The notes: generated from the letters alone by a model not told the origin. A DNA stretch of 64,000 bases from Alteromonas sp. a30 (GCF_026788005.1 NZ_JABEPE010000010.1:1-64000), one strand, 5' to 3'; shown: positions 1 to 8,934, counted from the stretch's first letter. Numbers and translations are program-made.

Positions 1-189
1 CTTTGCTAGACTTGCTGCCGCCGCATTTGCCTTCACCGCATTTGCCTTCGCCACACTTACCTTCTTTGCTAGACTTGCTGCCGCCGCATTTGCCTTCACC
101 GCATTTGCCTTCGCCACACTTACCTTCTTTGCTAGACTTGGCGCCGCCACACTTGCCTTCGCCACATTTGCCTTCGCCGCACTTACCTT
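1..189 (-). repeat. 63-bp in-frame tandem repeat inside hvfA
   Basis: Three head-to-tail copies of a 63-bp (21-codon) unit at 1-63, 64-126 and 127-189. The copies at 1-63 and 64-126 are identical base for base, while the copy at 127-189 (closest to the leader) has several silent or conservative changes and GAK instead of GSK. The period is a multiple of three, so copy-number change keeps the frame. More copies may continue beyond base 1. Confidence 0.95.
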
Positions 190-331
190 CAGCAGCTTCT
201 TGCATGTAACCAGAATCTAATGTGTTCATTGCAAAAGGGTTAGCATTAGCTTCAATTGATACAGTGGCCAAAGAGCCTAATACAACTGCACCTAAAGCAG
301 TAGCGATGTTCGTTTTCTTAACTTGTTTCAT
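1..331 (-). CDS. hvfA: HvfA-like Cys-rich RiPP precursor (3' end outside window)
   Basis: Minus-strand reading frame starting at ATG 329-331 and still open at base 2, so the C-terminus lies outside the window; 110 codons are visible. Residues 1-31 form a signal peptide (MKQVKK, hydrophobic stretch, cleavage near ANA/NPF). After a short spacer (NPFAMNTLDSGYMQEAA) there are three 21-residue units, each with three EGKCG pentapeptides followed by G(A/S)KSSK, giving nine Cys. EGKCG repeats behind a Sec signal are the hallmark of HvfA-type peptides, whose Cys residues are converted by a DUF692/MNIO enzyme (HvfB) with partner HvfC into copper-binding thio-oxazole-type groups. A good Shine-Dalgarno (AGGA) lies 8 bases before the ATG. 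hvfB and hvfC would be expected further left, outside the window. Family call is confident; metal and modification are inferred from the family. Confidence 0.85.
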   Translation of the reverse strand, partial: MKQVKKTNIATALGAVVLGSLATVSIEANANPFAMNTLDSGYMQEAAEGKCGEGKCGEGKCGGAKSSKEGKCGEGKCGEGKCGGSKSSKEGKCGEGKCGEGKCGGSKSSK

Positions 332-768
332 ATTTGGTTCCTAATAACTAAGTTACGAGAGTCACGTTTAAGTATTACGCTCAAAGGCGTTTTCAAGTTT
401 ATAGACCTATAGTGCTAACTTTTAATTTCAAAATCAGCGCCACAAAAATTCTAGTTCATGTTCACTAATTTTTATCATTTTGTTAGTAGGAATATTGTGT
501 TTACTCGTCTTAAACCCTCTAAATATTAACAAAAATAGGGTTGGTACTTCTCTATAAAACTCGCTAATAATTAGACATTTATGTTCTAACCACCAGTCGA
601 TAAGGAATTATTTTAACCGAATCAATTGGTACATCAACATCTTCTATTTACAAAGAACTAGGTCAATTCATTTAAAGTGAAAATTTGAATTTGAAGGTAA
701 GACTTTTGTTGTAACTAAATATAAATAAGCAATCTCTACTCTAAAAGAGATATTAGATTTTAGGCATT
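332..768. other. Intergenic region upstream of hvfA
   Basis: AT-rich stretch between the hvfA start and the terminator of the TonB operon. It must hold the hvfA promoter on the minus strand, but no convincing -35/-10 pair could be fixed. No credible ORF, repeat or RNA was seen here. Confidence 0.5.
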
Positions 769-793
769 AAAAAAGGCTCCTAGGAGCCTTTTT
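769..793 (-). terminator. Rho-independent terminator of the TonB operon
   Basis: Perfect inverted repeat GGCTCC/GGAGCC centred on TA at 781-782, flanked by an A run on the left and a T run on the right, just after the stop of the TPR gene. On the minus strand it reads as hairpin plus U tract; the symmetry would also allow termination in the other direction. Confidence 0.85.
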
Positions 794-796
794 AGT

Positions 797-2056
797 TTAG
801 AGCTTGATGCCCCGATTTTTTGCTTTTTCCTTGATGTAAGGTTCCCAAGCTTTAGCACTTCTAGAAGTGGAAGAGTCTTTACCCGCTTCTTTAATATGCT
901 TGTAAGCTTCTCTGAACTTACCTTGGTAGAAGTAAGATTCCATTATTGCCATATGCACTGAACCCTTCTTCTGAACACCTGCATCTAAGGCTTTCTTAAG
1001 CGCTTTTATCGCCTCAGGATACTTCTCTGCACCCAGTAACAATGTACCTTGTTTTCTGTAATGCTCCGGATCTGAACTTAGCGCAGCAGCTTCGCCATAG
1101 TAACGAGCAGCCTTAACAAACTCCTTAGCTCTGTGGAAAGAGTTAGCAATTCGCGCCAAATTAGTCGCATCTTTCTTCAATAAACCCGAATCCACATATT
1201 TCTCGTGTAAAACAGCCGATTTATATGGAATTTCATTGGTCGCATAAAGCTGAACTAATGCGTTAATCTCGGATGATTTCGACAAATAACCTTGAGTATA
1301 AGCAAGTTCAAACGTCGCTAATGCCTTTTTGTAATCTTCAACAAGCATGTAGAAGAAACCAAGCTGAGTCCACCACTGTTTACTATCAGGGAATAACTTC
1401 ACTAATGTTTCTGCTACCTTGATTGTCTCAGGGTACATCTTTCTCTCATAATAAGAAGTCATCTTAAGAACATAAGGGTTCTTATTTGGCTTCTCAAAGA
1501 GGGCGATAGCTTTGTCCGCAGGAGCAATCATTTTGGCTAACTGCTTAGTTTCGTAATACGCTTGAGCTTGACGCGTGAAAATGTCAGGGTCTTGCTTACA
1601 CGTAAAATCGATCCAAGCGTCATACCACTTGATGGCGTCCTCGTAATTTTTCTCCTGCATATTCAGGTCACCAATCAATCTTAGAGTAATAGCGTGTTCG
1701 CTATCATTAAGTTGTTTGGTTTTCACTGACTTCAATAAATAAATCAAAGCTTCTTTACCATGCCCCTCTTTGCCGGCAATCAAATTACCAACAAAGCGGT
1801 TAACATAGGCCTGATCGAACTCATCTGAAGCATCAATATCCTTAAGAATAGCGATTGCTTCATCGACTTGATCATTGTTGTAAGCTTCAAATGCAGCTTG
1901 AACTTTTTTACCAACTCGTTGACCCGGGATTTGAGTAGGTCCTTGTTTGTAATTCGGACATACTACTGCGGCTGTAGATTGTGCGTATGCAAAATTAGCC
2001 GACAATGCTCCCACGACAACGAATGACGCAGATAAGCTTTTCAATAGTTTTTTCAT
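797..2056 (-). CDS. TPR periplasmic protein of TonB2-type operon
   Basis: 419 residues. A signal peptide covers residues 1-25 (MKKLLKSLSA..., cleavage near AYAQ), so the protein should be periplasmic. The rest is helical TPR-like repeats (for example around 60-150 and 330-400, with motifs such as A..YYGEAA and A.KALKKAL). It is the last gene of the DUF3450-ExbB-like-ExbB-ExbD-TonB series; its ATG overlaps the tonB stop by one base and a terminator follows the stop. TPR proteins at the end of such TonB operons are known in Vibrio and Alteromonadales and are thought to assist TonB complex function; the molecular role here is inferred from position only. Two Cys (positions 33 and about 151) remain in the mature part. 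Confidence 0.85.
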   Translation of the reverse strand: MKKLLKSLSASFVVVGALSANFAYAQSTAAVVCPNYKQGPTQIPGQRVGKKVQAAFEAYNNDQVDEAIAILKDIDASDEFDQAYVNRFVGNLIAGKEGHGKEALIYLLKSVKTKQLNDSEHAITLRLIGDLNMQEKNYEDAIKWYDAWIDFTCKQDPDIFTRQAQAYYETKQLAKMIAPADKAIALFEKPNKNPYVLKMTSYYERKMYPETIKVAETLVKLFPDSKQWWTQLGFFYMLVEDYKKALATFELAYTQGYLSKSSEINALVQLYATNEIPYKSAVLHEKYVDSGLLKKDATNLARIANSFHRAKEFVKAARYYGEAAALSSDPEHYRKQGTLLLGAEKYPEAIKALKKALDAGVQKKGSVHMAIMESYFYQGKFREAYKHIKEAGKDSSTSRSAKAWEPYIKEKAKNRGIKL

Positions 2057-2670
2057 TAACCAGCCTCCAATCTAAAGTCTAATTGGACTTTCATGTTGAA
2101 CTGTTTAACGGGCTTACCTTCGACAATCTTAGGCTTGTACTTCCACTTACGGAGAGCACGCTTCGCCTCGCGGTCGAAAACACGTCTAGGCTCAGCCTCA
2201 ATAACTTCAACATCATCTACACCACCAACTTCGTTAATGGTGAACGATAATCTAACCCAGCCTTCTTTACCGTCACGCGCAGCCTGAATCGGATAACGCG
2301 GTTCGATACGAACAATTGGAGTTGCCTCGCCATCTCGTTGTAATGCACCAGGTGAACCAATATCGATAGAGTTACCACCAAGATCAACTCCTGGCATATT
2401 AAATGAAACCGCACCTGCATCAGGATCTGATGCCTCAGGCTCCTGAGGTTCAATCTTAGGAGGTTGCTGAGGTGGTGGAGGCGGCGGAGGTGGCACACGT
2501 TGGCGCACCTCTGTCGCATTATCGGGTTCATCCATCACGATATCGATTACCGGCGTTGGTGGCACTTCATCTGCTGGTCGTTCTGAATTTTCGATCAGCT
2601 TAGCCATCAAAACGAACAAGGCAAAAGTTACTGTGGCACCTAATAATACTGATACTATTAGACGTCCCAT
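2056..2670 (-). CDS. tonB: TonB energy transducer
   Basis: 204 residues from ATG 2668-2670, chosen because an AGGTGG Shine-Dalgarno precedes it; a longer in-frame reading begins at 2706 inside exbD but has no such site. One N-terminal membrane helix (residues 4-24) anchors it in the inner membrane. A proline-rich spacer with a run of eight prolines follows (about residues 55-80), then the TonB C-terminal domain (about 115-204) containing GWVRLSFTINEVGG and AKRALRKWKYKP. It transmits proton-motive force from ExbB/ExbD to outer-membrane receptors. It is short for a TonB, as is common for TonB2-type proteins that rely on a companion TPR protein, encoded next. Confidence 0.95.
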   Translation of the reverse strand: MGRLIVSVLLGATVTFALFVLMAKLIENSERPADEVPPTPVIDIVMDEPDNATEVRQRVPPPPPPPPQQPPKIEPQEPEASDPDAGAVSFNMPGVDLGGNSIDIGSPGALQRDGEATPIVRIEPRYPIQAARDGKEGWVRLSFTINEVGGVDDVEVIEAEPRRVFDREAKRALRKWKYKPKIVEGKPVKQFNMKVQLDFRLEAG

Positions 2671-2671
2671 A

Positions 2672-3073
2672 TTAACCACCTTTTGCTGCGACCGAAATCC
2701 TAGCAATACCTGCTGCTTTGACTTGATCCATTACTTCCACAACTTTGCCGTGCTCAGCTTTTACGTCTGCTTGGATAATAACAACTTCGGTTGGTTGTTC
2801 TGCAAGCATTCTTTCAATGTTCGCGCGTACACGCTCAACATCAACTTCACGCTTATCCATCCAAACATCACCATCTTCATTAATTGCAATGAAAATATTT
2901 GCTGATTTTTGCTTAGTTGCATTACTTGCATCAGGTTTATTAACTTCAATACCCGCCTCTTTCACGAAAGAGGTAGTTACGATAAAGAAGATAAGCATGA
3001 TGAACACGATGTCGAGCATCGGGGTCATATCAATGCTTGCATCTTCTTCTTCTGCACGATGTTTACGAGCCAT
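2672..3073 (-). CDS. exbD: ExbD/TolR biopolymer transport protein
   Basis: 133 residues. Short cytoplasmic N-terminus, one membrane helix (about 21-38) carrying the conserved Asp within MTPMLDIVFIMLIFF that is protonated during proton flow, then a periplasmic domain. It works with ExbB as the proton channel that drives TonB. It sits between exbB (12 bases upstream) and tonB, whose ATG starts one base after the exbD stop, so translation is likely coupled. Confidence 0.95.
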   Translation of the reverse strand: MARKHRAEEEDASIDMTPMLDIVFIMLIFFIVTTSFVKEAGIEVNKPDASNATKQKSANIFIAINEDGDVWMDKREVDVERVRANIERMLAEQPTEVVIIQADVKAEHGKVVEVMDQVKAAGIARISVAAKGG

Positions 3074-3085
3074 ATAAAAATCTCT

Positions 3086-3610
3086 CTAGTGATGAGGCAA
3101 ACTGTCAACTAACTTTTCTTTGGCATATTTAACTTTCGCTTCAAGTCTGGTGCTGAAGAACAGACCAGAAAGCGCTGCAACCATTCCCGCCATAGTCGGG
3201 ATTGTTGCTTTGGAGATACCTGCTGCCATTAGACGAGGGTTACCAGTACCCTGCGTTGCCATGGTTTCAAATACCTCAATCATGCCAGTTACCGTACCAA
3301 GTAGACCAATTAATGGACACATTGCTACTAAAGTCTTAATTAACAGTACACGCTCACTTAACTTATCGGACGCTTCTGAAATCCATGCGTCACGGATTCT
3401 ATGCGCATACCAGGAAGTGGTATCCGTCCGCTTTTCCCAATCAGCAATTATATTGCTTTGTAACTTAGGGAAAACCGAATTAAGGAACCAAAAACGCTCT
3501 ACCATGAAAATCCACATTAGAAAGAGCGCAAATGCGACAACATAAAGTACATCGCCGCCAGTAGCGATAAAATCCCTGACAGATTCCCAAAGTTCTATCA
3601 GGAATAACAT
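3086..3610 (-). CDS. exbB: ExbB/TolQ proton channel protein
   Basis: 174 residues, typical of the short ExbB2 form. Membrane helices are visible at about 15-35, 92-112 and 135-158. The MotA/TolQ/ExbB core motif is present (PLIGLLGTVTGMIEVFE, then GISKATIPTMAGMVAALSGLFF). It forms the inner-membrane proton channel with ExbD. One base separates it from the stop of the larger ExbB-like gene upstream, indicating one transcript and coupled translation. Confidence 0.95.
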   Translation of the reverse strand: MLFLIELWESVRDFIATGGDVLYVVAFALFLMWIFMVERFWFLNSVFPKLQSNIIADWEKRTDTTSWYAHRIRDAWISEASDKLSERVLLIKTLVAMCPLIGLLGTVTGMIEVFETMATQGTGNPRLMAAGISKATIPTMAGMVAALSGLFFSTRLEAKVKYAKEKLVDSLPHH

Positions 3611-3611
3611 C

Positions 3612-4961
3612 TTACTTCTCCCCTTCTGCTCTAGCCGCTACGATACCCGCAGCCTGCTCATCGAGAATGTGGATGATTGATTTACTACGGCCTGCAACAA
3701 TGCTGTGCAACAAGATTAGAGGCAATGCCGCAATGATACCCTGTGCAGTTGTTACCAATGCCATTGAGATACTACCAGCCATGATGCGAGGGTCACCTGT
3801 ACCAAACAATGTGATTTGTTGGAAGGTTGCAATCATACCGATAACTGTACCTAGTAGACCTAGTAAAGGCGCAATAGCTGCAAGAATCTTAATTAAGTTA
3901 ATACCACTTTCGATTGATGGTAGTTCACGAAGAATCGCTTCATCAAGTTTTAACTCTAGGGTTTCAGTATCAGCACCTTTGTTCTCTTCATAAACCTTAA
4001 GGATACGACCCAGAGGATTAGAAGTAGAAGGTGAGCTTAGATTATTTAGCTGTTTTCTAATTCCACCACCCATTACTGTAAGAACAATAATTTTGTAAAG
4101 TGCAATCAATAAACCAAGCGCTAACATACCAGTGATAACATAACCAGGTAAGCCACCTGCATGGTATCTTTCCATTAATGTTGCTTTAGCTGTTAACAAT
4201 CCTAGAATCTGACCTTGTGAAGGGTCGATATATACTGGGAATAAACCATTTGAGCTAGCAGAGAACTTAGATGCACTGTTTACCATGTAGCCATCAGGTT
4301 GACGACCAAGTGGTTGAACTTGCTTCAAGTCATCTTTGTAAGCCAAGTAACCTTGCTCACTTATTAGGTTAAATGTACCAATACGAACTACTTCAGTTTG
4401 TTGAGAGCCACCATCTAGGCTTACAACTTCTGTAGTAAAGCGAGACACCTTACCAGACTGTGTCATTTCCGTTTGAAGCGCGAACCATAAGTCTTCTAAT
4501 TCTTTAATATCTGGAAGACCTTTAGATTCGTTCGACATTCTTTCCAAGAATTCTGAACGACCAGGATACTCAGCACTAACAATTGAAGTAGAAATTCGAC
4601 CATAAGCCTCAGCTGATGCTTGGCGTACAACACCGAACATCTCGCCCAAAGTACCCACGGCGTTTTTCAATTCAACTTCTTTATTTGCTAAAGTAGTTTC
4701 GTTTTCAGCAAACTGTGCTTTCAAACGTTCACCACGATCTTGCTCTGCTTTTAGCATTGCTTGCGCTTTTCGCAAAAGTGCTTGCTTATCGGCACGCGCT
4801 GCTTGGAACTCTGCTTCACGTTGTTTATTAACTCGTGCTTCAGAAATACGGTTCTTTTTAACTTCTTCAAGAAGTGCGTCTAGTGAATCCGCCGCCTGTG
4901 CAGAAACAGACGTCAAAGCTACAGCCCCACCGACGAATAGTAGTTTAAACAAATTCTTCAT
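3612..4961 (-). CDS. TtpC-like MotA/TolQ/ExbB protein with periplasmic coiled coil
   Basis: 449 residues, far longer than ExbB. A signal peptide (residues 1-23, cleavage at AQA/ADS) is followed by a charged coiled-coil region (about 25-110), a periplasmic domain to about 270, then three membrane helices with the MotA/TolQ/ExbB signature (APLLGLLGTVIGMIATFQQ, about 365-383). This matches the fourth component (TtpC) of Vibrio TonB2 systems, which is needed for TonB2-dependent uptake. Six bases separate it from the preceding DUF3450 gene. Having a second ExbB-type domain beside a normal ExbB suggests a mixed or stacked channel; that last point is inference. Confidence 0.88.
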   Translation of the reverse strand: MKNLFKLLFVGGAVALTSVSAQAADSLDALLEEVKKNRISEARVNKQREAEFQAARADKQALLRKAQAMLKAEQDRGERLKAQFAENETTLANKEVELKNAVGTLGEMFGVVRQASAEAYGRISTSIVSAEYPGRSEFLERMSNESKGLPDIKELEDLWFALQTEMTQSGKVSRFTTEVVSLDGGSQQTEVVRIGTFNLISEQGYLAYKDDLKQVQPLGRQPDGYMVNSASKFSASSNGLFPVYIDPSQGQILGLLTAKATLMERYHAGGLPGYVITGMLALGLLIALYKIIVLTVMGGGIRKQLNNLSSPSTSNPLGRILKVYEENKGADTETLELKLDEAILRELPSIESGINLIKILAAIAPLLGLLGTVIGMIATFQQITLFGTGDPRIMAGSISMALVTTAQGIIAALPLILLHSIVAGRSKSIIHILDEQAAGIVAARAEGEK

Positions 4962-4967
4962 TGTCTC

Positions 4968-5741
4968 TTACTCCGCAGCTCGGATTGGCATCTTGATTAG
5001 GTTAACAGGAACAATCTTACGTGCCATTTTAACTGACTCAACTACGGCACCTAAGTATTCGCCACCCAATTCTTCCCATACACGAGATTCGTTATTCCAA
5101 ACCCATGCGTTTTTCTGATCAAGAGACAATGCTAACATCGCAGTACGACCTAAGTTGAAGAAGTCAACCGCAATATTTGTACCATTGTATGATAGCTCAC
5201 CTTGATAAGCGCGGATGCTTGAACCATATTCAAGTTCCACTTGATAAGCTTCTAAAACTTGGCGGAATTGCTCAGAAGTAGAAACGTTAGAGTTAGACAT
5301 TAAATCGCGTAAACGTGCTACGCGTGCTTGTCTTTCCTCTAGGTTAATAGGTACGTCAAGATTGATGAATTGCTCTAAAGACTCAATCATCTTGTACATT
5401 AAAGGTACTACGCCACGCTTAACACCTTCGATACTGTTGATTTGGCGTTGTAAGTCGTTAATACCTTCTTGTTGGTCTGCAACCAATCGTGCAACATGAT
5501 CGTTGTAAACTTTCAAGTTTTCAGTTTCATCTAGAACCTGACGATACTCAACCAAAAGGTCTTGAGTCTGCTCGTAAAGCTTATTAATACGCGTTTGGGA
5601 TTTAACCGCAGCGGCGTGATTTTTTGCTTCCTCTTTTTGCAGGTTGACGAGAGGATCTGCAGAGACTGCGGGGCTGCTACTAAGGGCGAAGGCCCCCATA
5701 ATTGTAGAAGCAATAATATTTCTCTTGCTCATCTTGGACAT
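4968..5741 (-). CDS. DUF3450 periplasmic coiled-coil protein
   Basis: 257 residues from ATG 5739-5741, preceded by GGGA; an in-frame TTG at 5750 overlaps that ribosome site and was not used. A signal peptide ends near VSA/DPL (about residue 29). The next 100 residues are a coiled coil (RINKLYEQTQDLLVEYRQ...). The C-terminal half contains FFNLGRTAMLALSLDQKNAW, typical of DUF3450. First gene of the TonB operon. Members of this family are regularly encoded with TonB2/TtpC systems, but their biochemical role is not established; a periplasmic partner of the TtpC coiled coil is a reasonable inference. Confidence 0.85.
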   Translation of the reverse strand: MSKMSKRNIIASTIMGAFALSSSPAVSADPLVNLQKEEAKNHAAAVKSQTRINKLYEQTQDLLVEYRQVLDETENLKVYNDHVARLVADQQEGINDLQRQINSIEGVKRGVVPLMYKMIESLEQFINLDVPINLEERQARVARLRDLMSNSNVSTSEQFRQVLEAYQVELEYGSSIRAYQGELSYNGTNIAVDFFNLGRTAMLALSLDQKNAWVWNNESRVWEELGGEYLGAVVESVKMARKIVPVNLIKMPIRAAE

Positions 5742-6139
5742 AGTTCCCAACCAATTGTCTAGTTTTGAATCCTCGTTTTCAGCATCCTGATGCCGTTAAC
5801 AAGGGACGATTAAAAACGTTTTATTTTATTGGATTTCAGCATCGACCGAGACATCAAGGTCAGACACTGGAACTCGAGGATATTCACACGGAAGACAACG
5901 CTAAGTCAAGCCGATCTGGCCTAAAGAACTATGGTAGAAAACACTATTTAAACATCATTTATAGTTATTTCGGCACATTTGGAAACATTTCAAAGCATTT
6001 TATGGAAATCCGTAGTAAATTTAATCTAAATACGTAATTTTATTACGGTAAATTAATGGCACTACCCACGTTTATTATTTAATCAAAATATATAAAATGG
6101 ATTTTTATGCATATTTTAATATATTAAAATTCAGGATAT
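5742..6139. other. Intergenic region upstream of the TonB operon
   Basis: Holds the presumed promoter of the TonB operon on the minus strand and the 3' flank of the oxygenase gene. A palindromic AAAACGTTTT core lies near 5813-5822. A 90-codon plus-strand frame at 5765-6037 has no recognisable domain and is not called. No convincing Fur-box or terminator was seen. Confidence 0.4.
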
Positions 6140-7939
6140 TCAAATTACCATATCGTTTTCACGAACATCAAAAGCAATGGTTAATCTCTTATCTGATAGG
6201 CCATTCGGCAGAGTCCCGTGCCACATATAAGAAGGAAATAGAACTAACTTCCCTACCTCCGGTTTTATATATTTAACCGGCTCTGTCTTTGCACTTCTTT
6301 GCAATGGAAGACTTCCAAAATGCAACCAGCTTTCTTTTTTCACCTCATCGCCGACAACAACGTCAAGGTAAAAAACACTGCTTAGCCAGCCTTCTGGGTG
6401 TATGTGACTATTATGGTGCCCATTGTGACTTAATTTAACCGACCACGCCCCAGCAAATTCAACTTCGCCAACATCCCTTTCACCATGAAAATTTCTCGGT
6501 AGTGATGCACATGTGTTTTTATAGTCCTCTACACACTCTAATAAGATTTCTTTTAGCGTTTGAATCAAAGTTTCCTGACTCTTAAACAAATTTCCTTTTG
6601 TTTGTGTCCCTTCGACTAGCGTTTGGTTTAGTGGGGCACGTTGGGCAGAATGTTGTTTCAACAAGAACACTTTTATGTCATTTAGGTAATCTTTTCCAAG
6701 CTTTTCTTCCAAGCGTTGCAGAAGGTTGTATTCTTTAATCATACCTTCGTAATCATTTACATTTTCTGCCCATTCAGGATTGCTTTTCTCTCGACAATAA
6801 GCCAACAGTGCGATTCCTAGTTGATCATTTGGCTCTTGCGTTAATAGTTCAACTAACTGGGCTTCTGCCTCTTCTAGACGATTAGCTTCAACCAACTGAT
6901 GCCCCAGTTCTCTCTTCAACCCTTGGTGCTTGGTTAAACTAACACCAAACCGAAGCGTGTCGATAGCTTCGTCATAATGCTCTAGAGCAAATTCGCAGCT
7001 TGCTTTGAATCCATAAAATTCTGCTTCGGACTCAAGCATATATTTATATTGCTCAAGTGTGGTTAAAGCAGATTCCCACGCTTTAGCAAAAACCAACAGT
7101 TCGATATATGAAAACAGTAAAGGTGGAGATATTTGACCAGTATTTAGAAGAGGCTGAAATGAAAGTAAAAATTCTGAATTTCGCTCTGATTCCCATAGTA
7201 GATGATTAAGATTTTTATGCGTTTCTACGTAGGTTGGGTTGTATTGTAGCGCCACTTCGTAATTCGCTATCGCCTCATCAATATTCCCCATATCAGAATA
7301 AGTATTACCTAAATTATGATAAATTGAGAAGTTTTCGGGCTTTGCTTGTTTAACTCTCTTGAAGCAAAGCAGCGCTTTATCCAAGTCTCCATTCATTCTG
7401 CAAGCAATACCTAAGTCATGCAGAAAGCTTATATTGTTAGCCTCACCTGCCAGTAATTCTTCAAATACTTCAATCGCGGTGTCATACTTACCAACAAAAT
7501 TCGCAGCCTTAGCGTATAAATACCGAACATCAGTATCCGAATGCATTTTTAACATCGCGTTATTCGCTGAGCGCCAAACCGCGGCAAGATCCTGCTGCTG
7601 CATAGCCAACTTCACAATATTTTTATGTGCGCTTTTAAAATCAGGCTTATGTGCTATCGCCTTTTCGAAACATTCCATGGCTTCATCTAACTTATTCATA
7701 CGTTTAAAACACGCACCTAAGTTATTCCAAACATGGGGCTGTTGTGGCTCCACTTGCAAAGACTCTTGCATTAGCCTTGCCCCTTCATCTAGGCGATGGG
7801 TGGACATTTTCAAAAGCCCAAGCAATTGCAAAGTGTTGTGTTCTTGTGGCGCTTCTTTTAATTGTTTCTGATAAAGTTCTTCTGCCAGCAAAGCATTTCC
7901 ACTTTGATGGGCCGCGATAGCTTGTTCTAGATGTTTCAT
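6140..7939 (-). CDS. TPR protein with C-terminal 2OG-Fe(II) oxygenase domain
   Basis: 599 residues from ATG 7937-7939, which begins three bases after the upstream methyltransferase stop; a start at 7975 inside that gene is possible. The first 430 residues are TPR repeats (WNNLGACFKRMNKLDEAMECFEKAI, IYHNLGNTYSDMGNIDEAIANYEVAL type units). The C-terminal 110 residues match the putative 2OG-Fe(II) oxygenase family: HIHPEGWLSSVFYLD (His512, His514), SYMWHGTLP (His574) and DKRLTIAFD (Arg585, 2-oxoglutarate contact). Expected to hydroxylate an unknown, probably peptidic, substrate presented by the TPR region. No signal peptide, so cytoplasmic. Third and last gene of a translationally coupled set. 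Substrate unknown. Confidence 0.8.
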   Translation of the reverse strand: MKHLEQAIAAHQSGNALLAEELYQKQLKEAPQEHNTLQLLGLLKMSTHRLDEGARLMQESLQVEPQQPHVWNNLGACFKRMNKLDEAMECFEKAIAHKPDFKSAHKNIVKLAMQQQDLAAVWRSANNAMLKMHSDTDVRYLYAKAANFVGKYDTAIEVFEELLAGEANNISFLHDLGIACRMNGDLDKALLCFKRVKQAKPENFSIYHNLGNTYSDMGNIDEAIANYEVALQYNPTYVETHKNLNHLLWESERNSEFLLSFQPLLNTGQISPPLLFSYIELLVFAKAWESALTTLEQYKYMLESEAEFYGFKASCEFALEHYDEAIDTLRFGVSLTKHQGLKRELGHQLVEANRLEEAEAQLVELLTQEPNDQLGIALLAYCREKSNPEWAENVNDYEGMIKEYNLLQRLEEKLGKDYLNDIKVFLLKQHSAQRAPLNQTLVEGTQTKGNLFKSQETLIQTLKEILLECVEDYKNTCASLPRNFHGERDVGEVEFAGAWSVKLSHNGHHNSHIHPEGWLSSVFYLDVVVGDEVKKESWLHFGSLPLQRSAKTEPVKYIKPEVGKLVLFPSYMWHGTLPNGLSDKRLTIAFDVRENDMVI

Positions 7940-7941
7940 TC

Positions 7942-8934
7942 TCACACTTTTTTCTTTTTCAGACGTAGGATCCATCCGATGCAGTCATCGATTTTTTCAG
8001 ATTTATCTTGTTTGACACCATGCAGCGGACTTAAAGTTTGAATCAACTCGGCATTTGCTTTCTGATTTTCTCGGCAAGCATCAATAATTTGATGTAGTGA
8101 TATTTCGGATTGAGCACTCTCAACCATTGAAGCCATTCTTCGCTGGTAGGCTTTCATTTCAATGGACGTATTATCAATCCAATCCGAAACATCTTGGCTG
8201 TTATAGCTTTGTATCTTCGAAAACATATGCCCTAATTCAGAGAATATGCGAAATAAATATCCACCGGCGATGTGTTGACTGTATTCGGCGAATATAGCTT
8301 TACATTGATTTACGCACAAAGAGAATGCCTTATCTTCAGAGGCAAATGCAGATTGTGGTTTTCTATTTGCCATCACCTCTGCGGCGGTGGCGAAGACACG
8401 TTTTCCTTGGGCAAGCACATTCGAATCAAAAAAGGCTTTGGTGGCCTTCGCATTGGCAACACACTCCTGATAAATAGAACCATTTTTTGCGTGGACAATA
8501 GCGACAAATTCGCCATTATCACGAAGGCAACGTATTGCTTCTTCAAATGCCTTTTGGCCGGAATATTCAATGCCATATTGACTGATAATAAGGTCAAAAC
8601 TTGCACTCGCAAAGGGTAAATTAGCAGAGTCACAACAAACCGCGTTTATTTTAGCATGACGTTCTAACGTCTCTGCGCAAGCACTTCGAGAGTAGTCGCT
8701 TGCATATAAATTTAAAGCCGTATTGAAAGTGTTATATTTAGCGAAATGATGTATTAAAGCCCCATCCCCACAAGCAATGTCCAGCACATTTAAATATGGT
8801 CGTTCTGCTAACGTTAATGAAGAAAATAGCTGTTCCCATGTGCCCTGAAGTGTTGCTGTTTGCTCACCAAAACAAGGCATCTGATTATCTTTAGCAGTAT
8901 GCTTCCAAAAGTTATCCCAGCTATTAGCGCTCAT
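7942..8934 (-). CDS. Class I SAM-dependent methyltransferase
   Basis: 330 residues. The SAM-binding motif I is VLDIACGDG (about 50-58), followed by an acidic post-I loop (YASDYS) and motif IV region FDLIISQYGIEY (about 125). This is the Methyltransf_11/25 type fold; the C-terminal 130 residues are not recognised and may bind substrate. Its ATG overlaps the stop of the sulfotransferase gene (8931-8934, ATGA), and its stop is three bases before the oxygenase ATG, so the three enzymes are made together. The acceptor is unknown; N-, O- or C-methylation cannot be told from sequence. Confidence 0.8.
   Translation of the reverse strand: MSANSWDNFWKHTAKDNQMPCFGEQTATLQGTWEQLFSSLTLAERPYLNVLDIACGDGALIHHFAKYNTFNTALNLYASDYSRSACAETLERHAKINAVCCDSANLPFASASFDLIISQYGIEYSGQKAFEEAIRCLRDNGEFVAIVHAKNGSIYQECVANAKATKAFFDSNVLAQGKRVFATAAEVMANRKPQSAFASEDKAFSLCVNQCKAIFAEYSQHIAGGYLFRIFSELGHMFSKIQSYNSQDVSDWIDNTSIEMKAYQRRMASMVESAQSEISLHQIIDACRENQKANAELIQTLSPLHGVKQDKSEKIDDCIGWILRLKKKKV

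Noticed and set aside
1-189. CRISPR array
   Set aside because: The repeats are contiguous with no spacers, in frame and coding.
3-209. Plus-strand repetitive frame rich in LPSPHLPS
   Set aside because: It is the mirror of the 63-bp repeats in the HvfA-like gene, which has a signal peptide, ribosome site and known motif on the minus strand.
5808-5825. AAAACGTTTT palindrome as a Fur box
   Set aside because: Does not fit the GATAATGATTATC-type consensus; short AT palindromes are common by chance.
5765-6037. 90-codon plus-strand frame upstream of the TonB operon
   Set aside because: No recognisable domain or ribosome site; lies in the likely promoter region.
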